From positions 248,001 to 312,000 of the forward strand of contig NZ_JAKZHX010000002.1 in assembly GCF_022568815.1 (NCBI RefSeq): DNA of 64,000 nucleotides, in the 5' to 3' direction. Position numbers and translations under genes: made by a program. The notes under the pieces are model-generated. The model saw only the letters and a list, made by a program, of their open reading frames with translations, did no database searches and was not told the origin of the DNA. Numbering within the stretch: the first letter of the stretch is position 1; the number at the start of each line of letters is the position of its first letter. This DNA comes from Undibacterium paludis. Its GTDB lineage: Bacteria; Pseudomonadota; Gammaproteobacteria; Burkholderiales; Burkholderiaceae_D. Shown piece by piece: positions 38,811 through 47,771 of this stretch.

Positions 38811-39575
38811 TCACTGTTTTTTTGTCGTCAAGTCAAGAATATGCTTGGCTATCCCACGCATGATATTCACCTCTTCCACCTCCAACTGCGCGCGCGCCAA
38901 CATGCGTTTCAGGCGCGGCATCAGTTTTTTTGGATTATCGGGGTTCAGGAACTGTATGGCGATCAAGGCCTGCTCCAGATGTCTGTACATTCCGTCAATC
39001 TCATCGGATGATGCCAACTTACCTTCGAAACCTATGTGATGAATGCCTGACAAGGCGGAATCCGTGGCTACCCGGCATTCATAGGTCAAAAGTTGGATCG
39101 CTTGCGCGAGATTCAGGGAGGAATATTGAGGATTCGCAGGGATATTGATCAAAGCATTGCAATTCATCACAATGTCGTTCGGCAAACCAAATCGTTCGCT
39201 GCCAAAAATCAAGCCTATCCTGGCATGCTGACTGCCTGCCATTGATTCAGCAAATGCACGGGGTGGCAAGACTGGTGGAGAAAACTCACGCAAACGTGCG
39301 CTCACGGCAGCAACAAATTCACATCCATGCAAAGCCTCGTCGATGCTTGCCACGATACGGGTGTTATTCAATATATCTTGCGCACCGCTGGCAAAAGCAA
39401 TCGCTTCCGGATTACTGAGGACATCGTCAAACCGTGGATTAACCAGTACCAGTTCGTGAAAACCCATGGTTTTTATCGCCCTGGCAGCCGCGCCCACATT
39501 GCCCGGGTGACTGGTTTCAACCAGGATGATGCGAAGGCGCTGAAAAAGAGATGTGTCAGTTTTTGGCAAGTTCAT
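38811..39575 (-). CDS. trmJ: tRNA (cytidine/uridine-2'-O-)-methyltransferase TrmJ
   Basis: SPOUT methyltransferase of 254 aa that 2'-O-methylates position 32 of tRNA with S-adenosylmethionine. Motif 1 is [20 protein letters not shown] near 14-33, motif 2 is [17 protein letters not shown] near 120, and motif 3 is [15 protein letters not shown] near 148. The C-terminal helical extension is the usual TrmJ dimerisation tail. It is divergent from suhB. Confidence 0.93.
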   Translation of the reverse strand: MNLPKTDTSLFQRLRIILVETSHPGNVGAAARAIKTMGFHELVLVNPRFDDVLSNPEAIAFASGAQDILNNTRIVASIDEALHGCEFVAAVSARLREFSPPVLPPRAFAESMAGSQHARIGLIFGSERFGLPNDIVMNCNALINIPANPQYSSLNLAQAIQLLTYECRVATDSALSGIHHIGFEGKLASSDEIDGMYRHLEQALIAIQFLNPDNPKKLMPRLKRMLARAQLEVEEVNIMRGIAKHILDLTTKKQ

Positions 39576-39733
39576 TTAAAATAGAGGTATCAAGCGTTAA
39601 TTTTTATTCGATTGTGCGGTTCATTGCCAGACGGATGACAGTTGCGCACGCTCTTTATCATTTTTGTGTAGCATCGCAACGGCTCTTTTTTCATGAGATG
39701 TCGTGTGCATGCCATCATTTTATCGGAAACCTT

Positions 39734-40534
39734 ATGCATCCAATGCTGAACACGGCCATAAAAGCCGCTCGTCGTGGCGCGACTATTATCAATCGCGCAT
39801 CTTTTGACCTTGATCGTGTCAAAGTCACAGAAAAACAATTCAATGATTTCGTGACTGAAGTCGATCACGCTGCCGAAGCCGCCATCATTGAAGTGCTGAC
39901 TTCCGCCTACCCTGACCACGCAGTTTTGGCAGAAGAATCAGGTGCATCCGCTAATTTGCACGACGAAAATGATAATGTCTGGATCATTGATCCTCTTGAT
40001 GGTACGACCAATTTCATCCACGGCTTTCCACAATACTGCGTTTCCATCGCCTTGCAACAGCGTGGTGTGATCACGCAATCCGTCATTTATGACCCAACAC
40101 GTAATGAAATGTTTACGGCCAGCAAAGGCGCCGGAGCATTCTTGAACGATAAGCGCATACGCGTTACCCGCTGCGATAAATTGGCAGACGCTTTGATAGG
40201 CACAGGTTTTCCTTCACGTGACCTGTCCGGTCTTGATGAATACATGGCAATGTTCAAAGCCATGACAAGCAAATGCCAGGGCTTGAGGAGACCCGGTTCC
40301 GCAGCACTGGACCTGGCTTACGTGGCGACTGGCCGTCTGGATGGTTTTTTTGAAAAAGGTCTGGCTCCCTGGGACATCGCAGCAGGTTCTTTGCTGATTA
40401 CCGAAGCTGGTGGCATCGTCGGCAATTTCTCCGGTGATTCTGACTACCTGCACAAAGGTGATGTTCTGGCGGGAACGCCAAAGGTATTTTCCCAGATGGT
40501 CAATATCATGCAGGCGTTTGCACCTAAAAAATAA
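39734..40534 (+). CDS. suhB: inositol-1-monophosphatase family protein SuhB
   Basis: Mg-dependent phosphatase of 266 aa (E. coli SuhB is 267 aa), which hydrolyses inositol phosphates and also acts in rRNA transcription antitermination. Metal-site motifs are EESGAS near 68, [17 protein letters not shown] near 83-99 and [18 protein letters not shown] near 212. The frame is open to 39551, but ATG 39734 ([15 protein letters not shown]) matches the family N terminus. Confidence 0.94.
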   Translation: MHPMLNTAIKAARRGATIINRASFDLDRVKVTEKQFNDFVTEVDHAAEAAIIEVLTSAYPDHAVLAEESGASANLHDENDNVWIIDPLDGTTNFIHGFPQYCVSIALQQRGVITQSVIYDPTRNEMFTASKGAGAFLNDKRIRVTRCDKLADALIGTGFPSRDLSGLDEYMAMFKAMTSKCQGLRRPGSAALDLAYVATGRLDGFFEKGLAPWDIAAGSLLITEAGGIVGNFSGDSDYLHKGDVLAGTPKVFSQMVNIMQAFAPKK

Positions 40535-40623
40535 TTTCTTACGCTCCGGGAAACTGGCGCGCCCCCCCCTCTCTTCGGGTTGATGCAAGTCAACCCTATC
40601 ATAAAGAAACACAGTAAAACCAC

Positions 40624-41991
40624 ATGGCATCATTCAACGAACTCGGCTTATCCGAGAACATTGTTCGCGCAGTAAGCGAACAAGGCTATACATCCCCGAC
40701 GCCAATACAGCAGCAAGCAATTCCCGCTGTCATCAAGGGCGGCGACTTGCTGGCTGGTGCGCAGACCGGCACTGGTAAAACAGCCGGCTTCACCTTGCCC
40801 ATCCTGCAACGCCTGTCGACTGCAAGCAATGCCCCAAAAGATAAAACCAGCCGCCGCCCTATTCGAGCGCTGGTGCTGACACCAACACGCGAACTGGCAG
40901 CCCAGGTTGAAGAAAGCGTCAATACCTATGGCAAATACTTGCCCCTGAATTCTGGCGTCATCTTTGGTGGCGTCGGTATCAACCCGCAAATCAAGTTATT
41001 GAAGCAAGGTGTTGACATCCTGGTGGCCACACCTGGCCGCCTGCTCGACCATCATCAACAAGGCACCATAGATTTACGCAATATCGAAATCTTGGTACTT
41101 GATGAAGCTGACCGCATGCTGGACATGGGTTTTATTCACGACATCAAGAAAGTTCTGGCCATCCTGCCTGCAAAGCGCCAGAACCTGCTGTTCTCAGCAA
41201 CCTTCTCTGACGATATCAAGGCACTGGCTGACCGCTTGCTCGATAACCCGGCAATGATAGAAGTTGCACGCCGCAATTCAACAGTTGAAGTCATCGCACA
41301 AAAAGTGCACCCGGTTGACCGGGATAAAAAACACCCTATGCTGGCGCACCTGATCAAGACCAATCAATGGTCGCAGGTGCTGGTATTTACCCGCACAAAA
41401 CATGGCGCCAACAAACTGGTTGAGCAATTGGGAAAAGATGGCATCGCCGCCATGGCGATTCATGGCAACAAGAGTCAGTCCGCCCGCACCAAGGCACTGG
41501 CTGAATTCAAGGATGCCAGCCTGACGGTACTGGTTGCCACCGATATTGCAGCACGTGGCATAGATATTGATCAGTTGCCGCACGTTGTCAATTACGATCT
41601 GCCAAACGTACCGGAAGACTATGTGCATCGCATTGGTCGCACCGGTCGAGCCGGCGCCACAGGTGAAGCAGTATCCCTGGTCTGCGTTGATGAATTCAAA
41701 CTACTGGCTGACATAGAAAAACTGATCAAACGCCAGATACCACAAGAAATCATTGAGGGCTTCATCCCCGATCCACATGCCAAAGCACAGCCCATCCAGT
41801 TGCGCAGCCAGGATCACCGGGGTGGCAGAGGGCAGCCTTCTGGACGTACGCGCCCCCAGGGTTCTGGTCAGGGCAAGCCGTCAGGGCGGACTCCAGGCAA
41901 AACTGCCCAAGGCCCCGCGCGCCCGGCAGGAGCAAGAGTAGCAGTCAAACAGTCAGCACCGCGCAGATCCGGAAGTCGTGGCAATGGCTGA
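40624..41991 (+). CDS. rhlE: DEAD-box RNA helicase RhlE
   Basis: ATP-dependent RNA helicase of 455 aa. Q motif [14 protein letters not shown], Walker [12 protein letters not shown] near 45, PTRELAAQ near 89, DEAD box [13 protein letters not shown] near 158, SATFSDD near 192, and [10 protein letters not shown] near 337 are all present. The tail after residue 390 is Gly/Arg/Pro-rich and basic, as in RhlE, and should bind RNA. A perfect 12-base inverted repeat follows the stop. Confidence 0.95.
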   Translation: MASFNELGLSENIVRAVSEQGYTSPTPIQQQAIPAVIKGGDLLAGAQTGTGKTAGFTLPILQRLSTASNAPKDKTSRRPIRALVLTPTRELAAQVEESVNTYGKYLPLNSGVIFGGVGINPQIKLLKQGVDILVATPGRLLDHHQQGTIDLRNIEILVLDEADRMLDMGFIHDIKKVLAILPAKRQNLLFSATFSDDIKALADRLLDNPAMIEVARRNSTVEVIAQKVHPVDRDKKHPMLAHLIKTNQWSQVLVFTRTKHGANKLVEQLGKDGIAAMAIHGNKSQSARTKALAEFKDASLTVLVATDIAARGIDIDQLPHVVNYDLPNVPEDYVHRIGRTGRAGATGEAVSLVCVDEFKLLADIEKLIKRQIPQEIIEGFIPDPHAKAQPIQLRSQDHRGGRGQPSGRTRPQGSGQGKPSGRTPGKTAQGPARPAGARVAVKQSAPRRSGSRGNG

Positions 41992-42006
41992 TTAATAATT
42001 GAACAG

Positions 42007-42036
42007 ATAAAGTCAGCCACTTCAGGCTGACTTTAT
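42007..42036 (+). terminator. inverted repeat after rhlE, terminator-like
   Basis: ATAAAGTCAGCC (42007-42018) and GGCTGACTTTAT (42025-42036) form a perfect twelve-base stem with a six-base loop. The T run is short, so termination may be partial. Confidence 0.55.
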
Positions 42037-42269
42037 GAACGAGTCCGACCCGGCATTCACCCCCTCCTCTTCCCCACTACCAACAAAGCGCAGTCACTTC
42101 CTCCAGTCCTACAAAGGCAGGCGTTCGCATCCTATACGCCATACCAAAATCGGATGTTAGTATGACTTGGCGTGTTGCCAAGAATCAATCATGCACTCAG
42201 TCTCATGACATCACGGGTTTTCATGATGGTACCTCATCAGAAATACCCAGACTTCAAGGAGCAATAGCA

Positions 42270-42491
42270 ATGAATACATGTCTGGTTAAAAGTGGGGCAA
42301 TTTATCTCCGTGGCAGTCTACGCATCAGCGTAGGCGTGCTGATTGGCAGCAAACATTTAAGTGCCACCGGCCACCAGATGCTGGCCAACGCAAAATGCCA
42401 GCTTGCAATAGGTAATGCTCAAAAAATTATCCGGCAATGTAGCAAACGACAAACCGGGACAGTGTCGATACAGCATAATAGAGCAATCTGA
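42270..42491 (+). CDS. small protein, possibly a divergent CsbD-like stress protein
   Basis: A 73 aa reading frame with AAGGAG eight bases ahead of ATG 42270. Residues 5-50 show the CsbD spacing: VKSGAIYLRGSLRISVG, then LIGSKHLSATGHQML and later AIGNAQK, i.e. the Gly and hydrophobic positions of the repeat. Many of the charged Lys/Glu residues normal for CsbD are replaced, and three Cys are present. The match is by eye. It could be a decaying gene or a chance open frame, though the ribosome site argues for translation. Confidence 0.45.
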   Translation: MNTCLVKSGAIYLRGSLRISVGVLIGSKHLSATGHQMLANAKCQLAIGNAQKIIRQCSKRQTGTVSIQHNRAI

Positions 42492-42533
42492 CAGTGAAAT
42501 CGTCCACTACTCCATTCAAAAAACGGGGCAGAC

Positions 42534-42737
42534 ATGATATCCAACAAACACCTGATATTTGCGGCGGCCAGCCTTACAGGTTGGGCTGCGCTCGCATTTT
42601 TTGACAAACAAAGAAAAACACAAAAAATTGCAGATAAAAAACTTCATCAATCTGATTTAAGTACCTGGGAAGGTGAAGGCGGCAACCTTCTACCTGCAAC
42701 AAAAAATCAACCAGGCAATCAGGCCGTCAAAATCTGA
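42534..42737 (+). CDS. small single-helix membrane protein, unknown function
   Basis: A 67 aa protein. HLIFAAASLTGWAALAFF is a predicted membrane helix (about 6-23), followed by a charged tail KQRKTQKIADKKLHQSDL and WEGEGGNLLP. No family name is recognised. It lies in the stress/signalling block on the same strand as the CsbD-like frame, 42 bases after it. GGGG stands a few bases ahead of the start. The stop codon is inside a hairpin. Confidence 0.55.
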   Translation: MISNKHLIFAAASLTGWAALAFFDKQRKTQKIADKKLHQSDLSTWEGEGGNLLPATKNQPGNQAVKI

Positions 42738-42753
42738 TGAAACTCATCAGATT
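42731..42753. repeat. hairpin spanning the stop of the small membrane protein gene
   Basis: AATCTGATGA (42731-42740) and TCATCAGATT (42744-42753) form a perfect ten-base stem with a three-base loop, and include the TGA at 42735-42737. No T run follows on the plus strand. Confidence 0.5.
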
Positions 42754-43092
42754 ACAAGACAGGCACAGATACCCATGCGAATTTGCCAGGGCATCATCAG
42801 GGAACGCTTGTTTGTCCGCAATTCTGTACAGGCACTGACCTGACCGGATCAACAACATCATGTCTGCACAGTGCTGTGCAACCAGTCTACATACATCAGT
42901 AACACTGTCCGGACTATCGTTACACAATATATGAATACATCTCCGGATTGCTGCAAGTGCAGCAATCGTCTGCTATGATGAAACTTGAAATTACTGTACT
43001 TTCCGGGCACAAGAATCACGTGCCAGTTCCAAGAACCAATATCGCCCTCACTGGCGAGAAAACAGGCTATTTTGTGCATAGAAGGAAGAAGT
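42754..43092. other. intergenic region upstream of the NarL-type regulator
   Basis: About 340 bases with no convincing gene on either strand. GAAGGAAG just before 43093 is the ribosome site of the regulator. I recognise no operator. Confidence 0.3.
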
Positions 43093-43725
43093 ATGATACG
43101 TATAGCAATTTGTGATGATCATCAAATTGTAAGAGCCGGCTTTAAACAGATATTTTCTGAAATTGTTGACATAGAGGTTGTTGCTGAAGCGACAAATGGC
43201 CGAGAGGCACTTGAACTTGCCCGCAATCAGGTCTGCGACGTAATGCTGCTCGATATCAGTATGCCGGACCAAAGTGGCATTGATACCTTGCGCACGATTA
43301 AACAGGGTCAGCCTGATCTGCCCATCCTGATACTAAGTGGTTACCCAGCACAACAATATGCCTTCAATGTGCTGAAGATGGGGGCAAATGGCTACCTGAG
43401 CAAAGAATGTGATGCAGAAGAACTGATCAAGGCGGTACGCGCGGTATCAACTGGTCGCCGTTACGTCAGTGCCGAAGTTGGCGAAATCCTGGCGCGCGGA
43501 TTCGATCATGATGCAAACGCCGCCATCCATACCGAGTTGTCTGACCGTGAATTCCAAGTGTTTTTGCGGCTAGCCAAAGGTGAATCAGTATCAGACATTG
43601 CGGTGATCTTGTCGCTCAGCGTAAAAACTATCAGCACCTACCGAACACGGGTGATGGAGAAAATGAATTTGCAATCCAATAGTGATTTAACGTATTACGC
43701 GATGAAAAACAATTTGCTTGAATAA
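43093..43725 (+). CDS. NarL/FixJ-type response regulator
   Basis: Two-component transcription factor of 210 aa. The receiver domain (1-120) has CDDHQIVRAGF, phospho-acceptor D54 in VMLLDISMPD, and the conserved Lys in YLSKECD near 103. The LuxR-type helix-turn-helix (about 145-205) reads LSDREFQVFLRLAKGESVSDIA and SVKTISTYRTRVMEKM. ATG 43093 follows GAAGGAAG; the open frame back to 42985 is not supported. The CHASE3 kinase 0.8 kb downstream, of the NarX/DegS class, is the likely partner. Confidence 0.92.
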   Translation: MIRIAICDDHQIVRAGFKQIFSEIVDIEVVAEATNGREALELARNQVCDVMLLDISMPDQSGIDTLRTIKQGQPDLPILILSGYPAQQYAFNVLKMGANGYLSKECDAEELIKAVRAVSTGRRYVSAEVGEILARGFDHDANAAIHTELSDREFQVFLRLAKGESVSDIAVILSLSVKTISTYRTRVMEKMNLQSNSDLTYYAMKNNLLE

Positions 43726-43778
43726 ACCGATTGAACTTCGCAAATGACGGTGCCGACAACGATAGTGGCACTTTCCGG

Positions 43779-44159
43779 TCAATGTACCATTGCCTGGATA
43801 TGATCAACCAATCTGTCCATTTCACGAGACTTATCAAAAAAGCCCTCTGCCCCCAATGCAATAGTTCGTGCCTTTAAAGCCGTACTGGGGTCACTGGTAA
43901 ATACCAGACGCGACCCGTAGTTTCGATTATCATTCTTGAGAGCCGCCAGTACAGCCAAGCCACTCCCCTCGCGCAAGCCTATGTCGACTATGACGATGTC
44001 CCATTCAATTGATCGCAATTGTTTCAAGGCATCAGCTTCACTTTCAGCAAAACCAATGACTTCGACGTTCTCGGTTTGCTGCAAAACTTCAATCAGCACA
44101 GACCGGATTCTTTGCGCATCCTCGATTAAAAATACTTTCAATTTCTTCTTTAGGTTCAT
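43779..44159 (-). CDS. single-domain response regulator (receiver only)
   Basis: A 126 aa CheY-like receiver without output domain. The acidic pair is E13-D14, the phospho-acceptor is D59 in IVIVDIGLREGSG, the switch residues lie in VFTSD, and the Lys is in FFDKSREMD, so the phosphorylation site is complete. It is placed between the NarL-type regulator and the kinase but on the opposite strand. It could act as a phosphate sink or contact a protein partner. Confidence 0.88.
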   Translation of the reverse strand: MNLKKKLKVFLIEDAQRIRSVLIEVLQQTENVEVIGFAESEADALKQLRSIEWDIVIVDIGLREGSGLAVLAALKNDNRNYGSRLVFTSDPSTALKARTIALGAEGFFDKSREMDRLVDHIQAMVH

Positions 44160-44527
44160 CTGTTCAAACTCTTGTGAGTCGATACTCGATCAGATAAGTT
44201 CGTGAGAATTGACCATCCTGCTGGTCAATAAGGTATGGACAGGGCAGCTTCGATTTCATTTTAAGGATACCGGCTTTTATTGGCAAGAAGCTTTCACGGA
44301 ATAAAGTGTAGGATAAAACCTACCTATACAAAGTAGCATTGCCCGGAGAGTTATTTTGTGGATTGTGACAAAATATTTTGCATTTTCAAACATTGATTCC
44401 AACATCTCCAAAGCCCTTAGAAAACTTTCAAATCCGGGTAAGACTGGCGTAGCCAAGTATAATTAATTACCGTTTTTGCCATATCTGTCTTTCGCGCATT
44501 GAGGGAGACAATATCAAGGAAGTTCCC
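44160..44527. other. divergent promoter region between receiver and kinase genes
   Basis: About 370 AT-rich bases between two divergent starts. AAGGAAG near 44516 is the kinase ribosome site. No gene or strong repeat is seen. Confidence 0.3.
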
Positions 44528-45928
44528 ATGCAAAAGAAAATCTCTACTATCCCGCTGTATATCACCATACTCTTCACCACCTGCCTGATTATTTTGATCG
44601 GCAATGCCTATTCGGCTTATCAGAATCTGGAAAAGCTGAAAATCAATAATGATTGGCTGGAGCATACCTGGGACGTCAAGGATAAATTAAAAAACATCAA
44701 TCTGCTGATCATGGATTCAGAAAGCAGTATTCGCGGTTATTTCATGTCCGGTAATTCAATTTATCTGCGCCCTTGGGAAAGTGCAAAAGTCAAACTTCAG
44801 GACGACTTCAAGGAACTGGGGCGAAGGCTTCGTGATAATCCGGCGCAGGTCAAGAATCTGGCAGAATTACGTGCCCTCTTTGATAAAAAAGCAAATGTCT
44901 TCGACACCAGCATAGAGCTCTACAAGCAAACCGGCTTGTCTGAAACATTATCCTTTGTCAAAATTGGTGAAGACCGTGAAATCATGGACGAGATTCGTCT
45001 GCTTGACGTCATCATGGAAAAAGAAGAAGACGAGGCGCTGGCCATCCGGCGTCAACGTTTTTATAACGAGTACAGGGATGCACTTTTTATTGGCACAGCC
45101 ATCAACGCCATCGCCGTACTGGTATTGATTTTATTCTACCGCCTGATATATCGTAGTTTCCACAAGCAAAGCAGCATTGAGCATGCCCTGCAGATAGCAA
45201 ACGATAATCTGGAAAGCACGGTTCTCAAGCGTACAGAACAATTATCAGACCTGTCACGCCATTTACTCAATGTAGCTGAAGAAGAAAAAGCCAAACTCGC
45301 GCGTGAGTTGCACGACGAGATGGGCTCCAGCCTGACTGCGATCAGCATGGATTTATCTGTCGTCATAGAAAAATTAAAACATACGGAGCCTGGTCTTGCC
45401 AGTCAATTACAGCGGGCAAAACGAGCCGTCCTTGAGACTGTCGACATGAAACGTCGCATTGTTGAAGGCTTGCGCCCCAGTATGATCGACAATCTCGGTC
45501 TGGCGACATCTGTTCAGCATTATTGTGAAGAGACGACTGCTATCGCCGGCCTGAAATATGTCGCGGACATCGCCGATGACGTTGATAACATAGATCCTGC
45601 CTGGTCTATCGCCTTATTTCGCATTACCCAGGAATCACTGAACAATGTCATTAAGTATGCCAAGGCAAATCAGGTCAAAGTCAGTCTGAAATGCGTCAAT
45701 TCCGGTTTGTGGCTTCAAATACTTGACGATGGCATAGGCATATCAAAAGATGCGCTCACCAAGCCACGTGCGCATGGTTTGCTGGGCATGCGTGAGCGGA
45801 TCCTGCTTCTGGGCGGCAATTTCACTATCAGGCCAGGCGACAATCAATGTGGCACCATCGTTGAGGCTTTCATTCCATTTACCCAAAATAAACCGGCGAC
45901 ATCGCCACCGGCGCAAGACACGCCGTGA
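44528..45928 (+). CDS. sensor histidine kinase with CHASE3 domain (HisKA_3 type)
   Basis: Inner-membrane kinase of 466 aa. Helix 1 is near residues 10-28; a CHASE3-type periplasmic domain follows (IMDSESSIRGYFMSGNSIY near 58-76); helix 2 is near 183-203. The dimerisation domain has LARELHDEMGSSLTAISMDL with the phosphorylated His near 262. The ATPase domain has ITQESLNNVIKYAKA, LDDGIGIS and HGLLGMRERILLLGG. This kinase class pairs with NarL-type regulators, consistent with the gene at 43093. Confidence 0.92.
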   Translation: MQKKISTIPLYITILFTTCLIILIGNAYSAYQNLEKLKINNDWLEHTWDVKDKLKNINLLIMDSESSIRGYFMSGNSIYLRPWESAKVKLQDDFKELGRRLRDNPAQVKNLAELRALFDKKANVFDTSIELYKQTGLSETLSFVKIGEDREIMDEIRLLDVIMEKEEDEALAIRRQRFYNEYRDALFIGTAINAIAVLVLILFYRLIYRSFHKQSSIEHALQIANDNLESTVLKRTEQLSDLSRHLLNVAEEEKAKLARELHDEMGSSLTAISMDLSVVIEKLKHTEPGLASQLQRAKRAVLETVDMKRRIVEGLRPSMIDNLGLATSVQHYCEETTAIAGLKYVADIADDVDNIDPAWSIALFRITQESLNNVIKYAKANQVKVSLKCVNSGLWLQILDDGIGISKDALTKPRAHGLLGMRERILLLGGNFTIRPGDNQCGTIVEAFIPFTQNKPATSPPAQDTP

Positions 45929-45973
45929 TCTGATTCTGACGTTCATATTTGGCCGCGGGCTGCTGCCTGCGAA

Positions 45974-46780
45974 TCATGCGAAAGACAGCATCTGATCCAG
46001 TTCTTGTTTTGCAACGCGATAACATTCGCCTGCATGCATCTCAAGACCTTCGCGGTCAAGCAGAGTGATATTGCCACGTTTATTTTGAATCAATCCCTGG
46101 CTTTGCAACCTGCCCGCTGCCTCTGTGACACTTTCGCGGCGCACTCCAAGCATATTGGAAATCATTTCTTGTGTGACCTTTAATTCATTGCTGTGCAAGC
46201 GATCAAGACGCTCCAGCAGCCAACGTGACAATTGCTGATCTATCGAATAATGCCTGCCACAAACTGAGTTTTGCGCCATTTGTGTAAACAGCACCTGAGT
46301 GTAACGCATCATCAATTGCTGTAAGCGACCTCCTTTGGCGCACGCTTCTCTCAAGACAGAAGCTTTCAGTTTGTATGCGTTACCGGCACTTTGCACCATG
46401 GCTGTTCCGAGCGCACTTTCCCCCATTAAGGTTGATATACCCAATATGCCTTCATGACCAACTACACTGATTTCAGTCGTGCCGCCATCTGCCAGCAGAT
46501 AAAGCAAGGCAACGATAGCCGTCGTCGGGAAATAAACATGGGACAGTTTGTCGCCATACTCATACAGCTCCTTATCGAAGGGTAAATGAACCAGCTCCAG
46601 GTGTGGCAATAGGAAGTCAATTTCCTCCTGTGGTAATGCCGCCAAAATATCGTTTTGACTTAAGCTATCTGCAGCAGCCATATCAGGGCAGGTAGCCGGA
46701 TGGTCGTAATGTCCCAAAGCCGTTGAAGGCAAAGCCATAGGTTTGTGTGTGGCAATCTGTCTATGCATGGAGGTATTCAT
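45974..46780 (-). CDS. Crp/Fnr family transcriptional regulator
   Basis: A 268 aa regulator with an unusual N-terminal tail of about 35 residues, a cyclic-nucleotide-binding beta-roll (LPFDKELYEYGDKLSHVYFP onward) and a C-terminal winged helix: VTQEMISNMLGVRRESVTEA. The Fnr iron-sulfur Cys cluster is absent, with only one Cys in the N-terminal tail. AAGGGG stands at a good distance from ATG 46780. Related regulators in Oxalobacteraceae are often near stress genes such as csbD and BON proteins, as here. The effector is unknown. Confidence 0.9.
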   Translation of the reverse strand: MNTSMHRQIATHKPMALPSTALGHYDHPATCPDMAAADSLSQNDILAALPQEEIDFLLPHLELVHLPFDKELYEYGDKLSHVYFPTTAIVALLYLLADGGTTEISVVGHEGILGISTLMGESALGTAMVQSAGNAYKLKASVLREACAKGGRLQQLMMRYTQVLFTQMAQNSVCGRHYSIDQQLSRWLLERLDRLHSNELKVTQEMISNMLGVRRESVTEAAGRLQSQGLIQNKRGNITLLDREGLEMHAGECYRVAKQELDQMLSFA

Positions 46781-46884
46781 ATAAATCCCCTTAAAGTAAA
46801 ACTCACTATGGTTTCGTCACCAAGCCCTTTTGTGATCAATGCCAGACATGCTCTTTACTTTGATCAAGCTTGAATCTATTGCAG

Positions 46885-46914
46885 AGAGGGCGACATACCA
46901 GCACCTCGCCCTCT
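46885..46914 (-). other. hairpin downstream of the BON gene
   Basis: AGAGGGCGA (46885-46893) pairs with TCGCCCTCT (46906-46914), a perfect nine-base stem nine bases after the BON stop. No clear T run follows, so it may be a weak terminator. Confidence 0.45.
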
Positions 46915-46922
46915 ACCCAGAC

Positions 46923-47237
46923 TTATTTCATGCGAATATCATTTTTGACTGACTTCACGCCTTTGACACCACTAGCTACTGTGGCAGCTCTGCCTACAGA
47001 TGCAGGGTCAGCTACAAAACCGCTTAACTGCACCACCCCTTTATATGTTTCAACATTGATTTCAGTGGCTTTCAAGGTCGCATCATTGACAATTGCAGCC
47101 TTTACCTTTGTGGTGATAACGGTATCGTCAATATACTCACCCGTACTTTCTTTGGTCGCGGTCGAAGCACAACCAAACAAGCTGACAACAAGGGCTGCCA
47201 GAAAAAAGGCATTCAATTTCTTAAGAAATGTATTCAT
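46923..47237 (-). CDS. BON-domain lipoprotein
   Basis: A 104 aa envelope protein. The lipoprotein signal ends VVSLFGCAST with the lipidated Cys at about 22. A single BON domain follows: DTVITTKVKAAIVNDATL, INVETYKGVVQLSGFV and VKGVKSVKNDIRMK. BON domains bind membranes or lipids and occur in osmotic-stress proteins such as OsmY. It is on the same strand as the Crp/Fnr regulator, separated by 140 bases. Confidence 0.9.
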   Translation of the reverse strand: MNTFLKKLNAFFLAALVVSLFGCASTATKESTGEYIDDTVITTKVKAAIVNDATLKATEINVETYKGVVQLSGFVADPASVGRAATVASGVKGVKSVKNDIRMK

Positions 47238-47771
47238 TTTTTATTCTCCTGTACAAATAATATGGAGCAAGAAAAGTTCCCATCCCATGATCATCATTGA
47301 TTCAAAAAAAAGAAACTTATTAAAAATGGCTTGTTCAAGCTGAGCATCTTCGCCATGAATACATCATATGACCGCAGGCGATATCAACATATAGGACGGA
47401 GGGTTACGTGCTTGTAGGACTAGACGAAATTGGTAGCGCACCGCGTTTTGGAGTGAAGATTTAGAATAATCAATCAGAATCCACTAATCATTGCAGTCCA
47501 TCTTGTAGAAAACAACGCAGATAATTAGTTATTCAACAATATTGGCCTGGATTTTTTTCAACCGTCCCAGCCATTCCTGTCCTTCCCTACAAATACCTGT
47601 CCTAACCGTAGACCACGGCAATCGTCTATGATAAGGTGCGCAACGAATTTGAGATGCCATTGAGCGAATCTCTGGCACTAAGGCACCAATACTTCCTGGC
47701 AGTTACAGCTGAACTTCCTGCCTTGTCCTGCCACACCCAAGAAAATCAGATAAATAATTAGTTCGAGATTT
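47238..47771. other. long intergenic region upstream of mutS
   Basis: About 530 bases with no supported gene. It contains TGGTAGCGCA at 47431-47440, identical to the D-arm of many tRNAs, but the following sequence does not fold into an anticodon arm. A short direct repeat ACTTCCTG occurs near 47691 and 47712. The mutS promoter must lie here but I cannot place it. Confidence 0.3.

Noticed and set aside
46841..46880. FNR-type site near TTGATCAAGCTTGA
   Set aside because: The half-sites are not spaced by four bases as in FNR/CRP boxes; only a short palindrome is present.
47420..47500. tRNA-like stretch with TGGTAGCGCA
   Set aside because: Only the D-arm decamer matches; no anticodon arm, T-arm or acceptor pairing can be drawn, so it is at most a relic.
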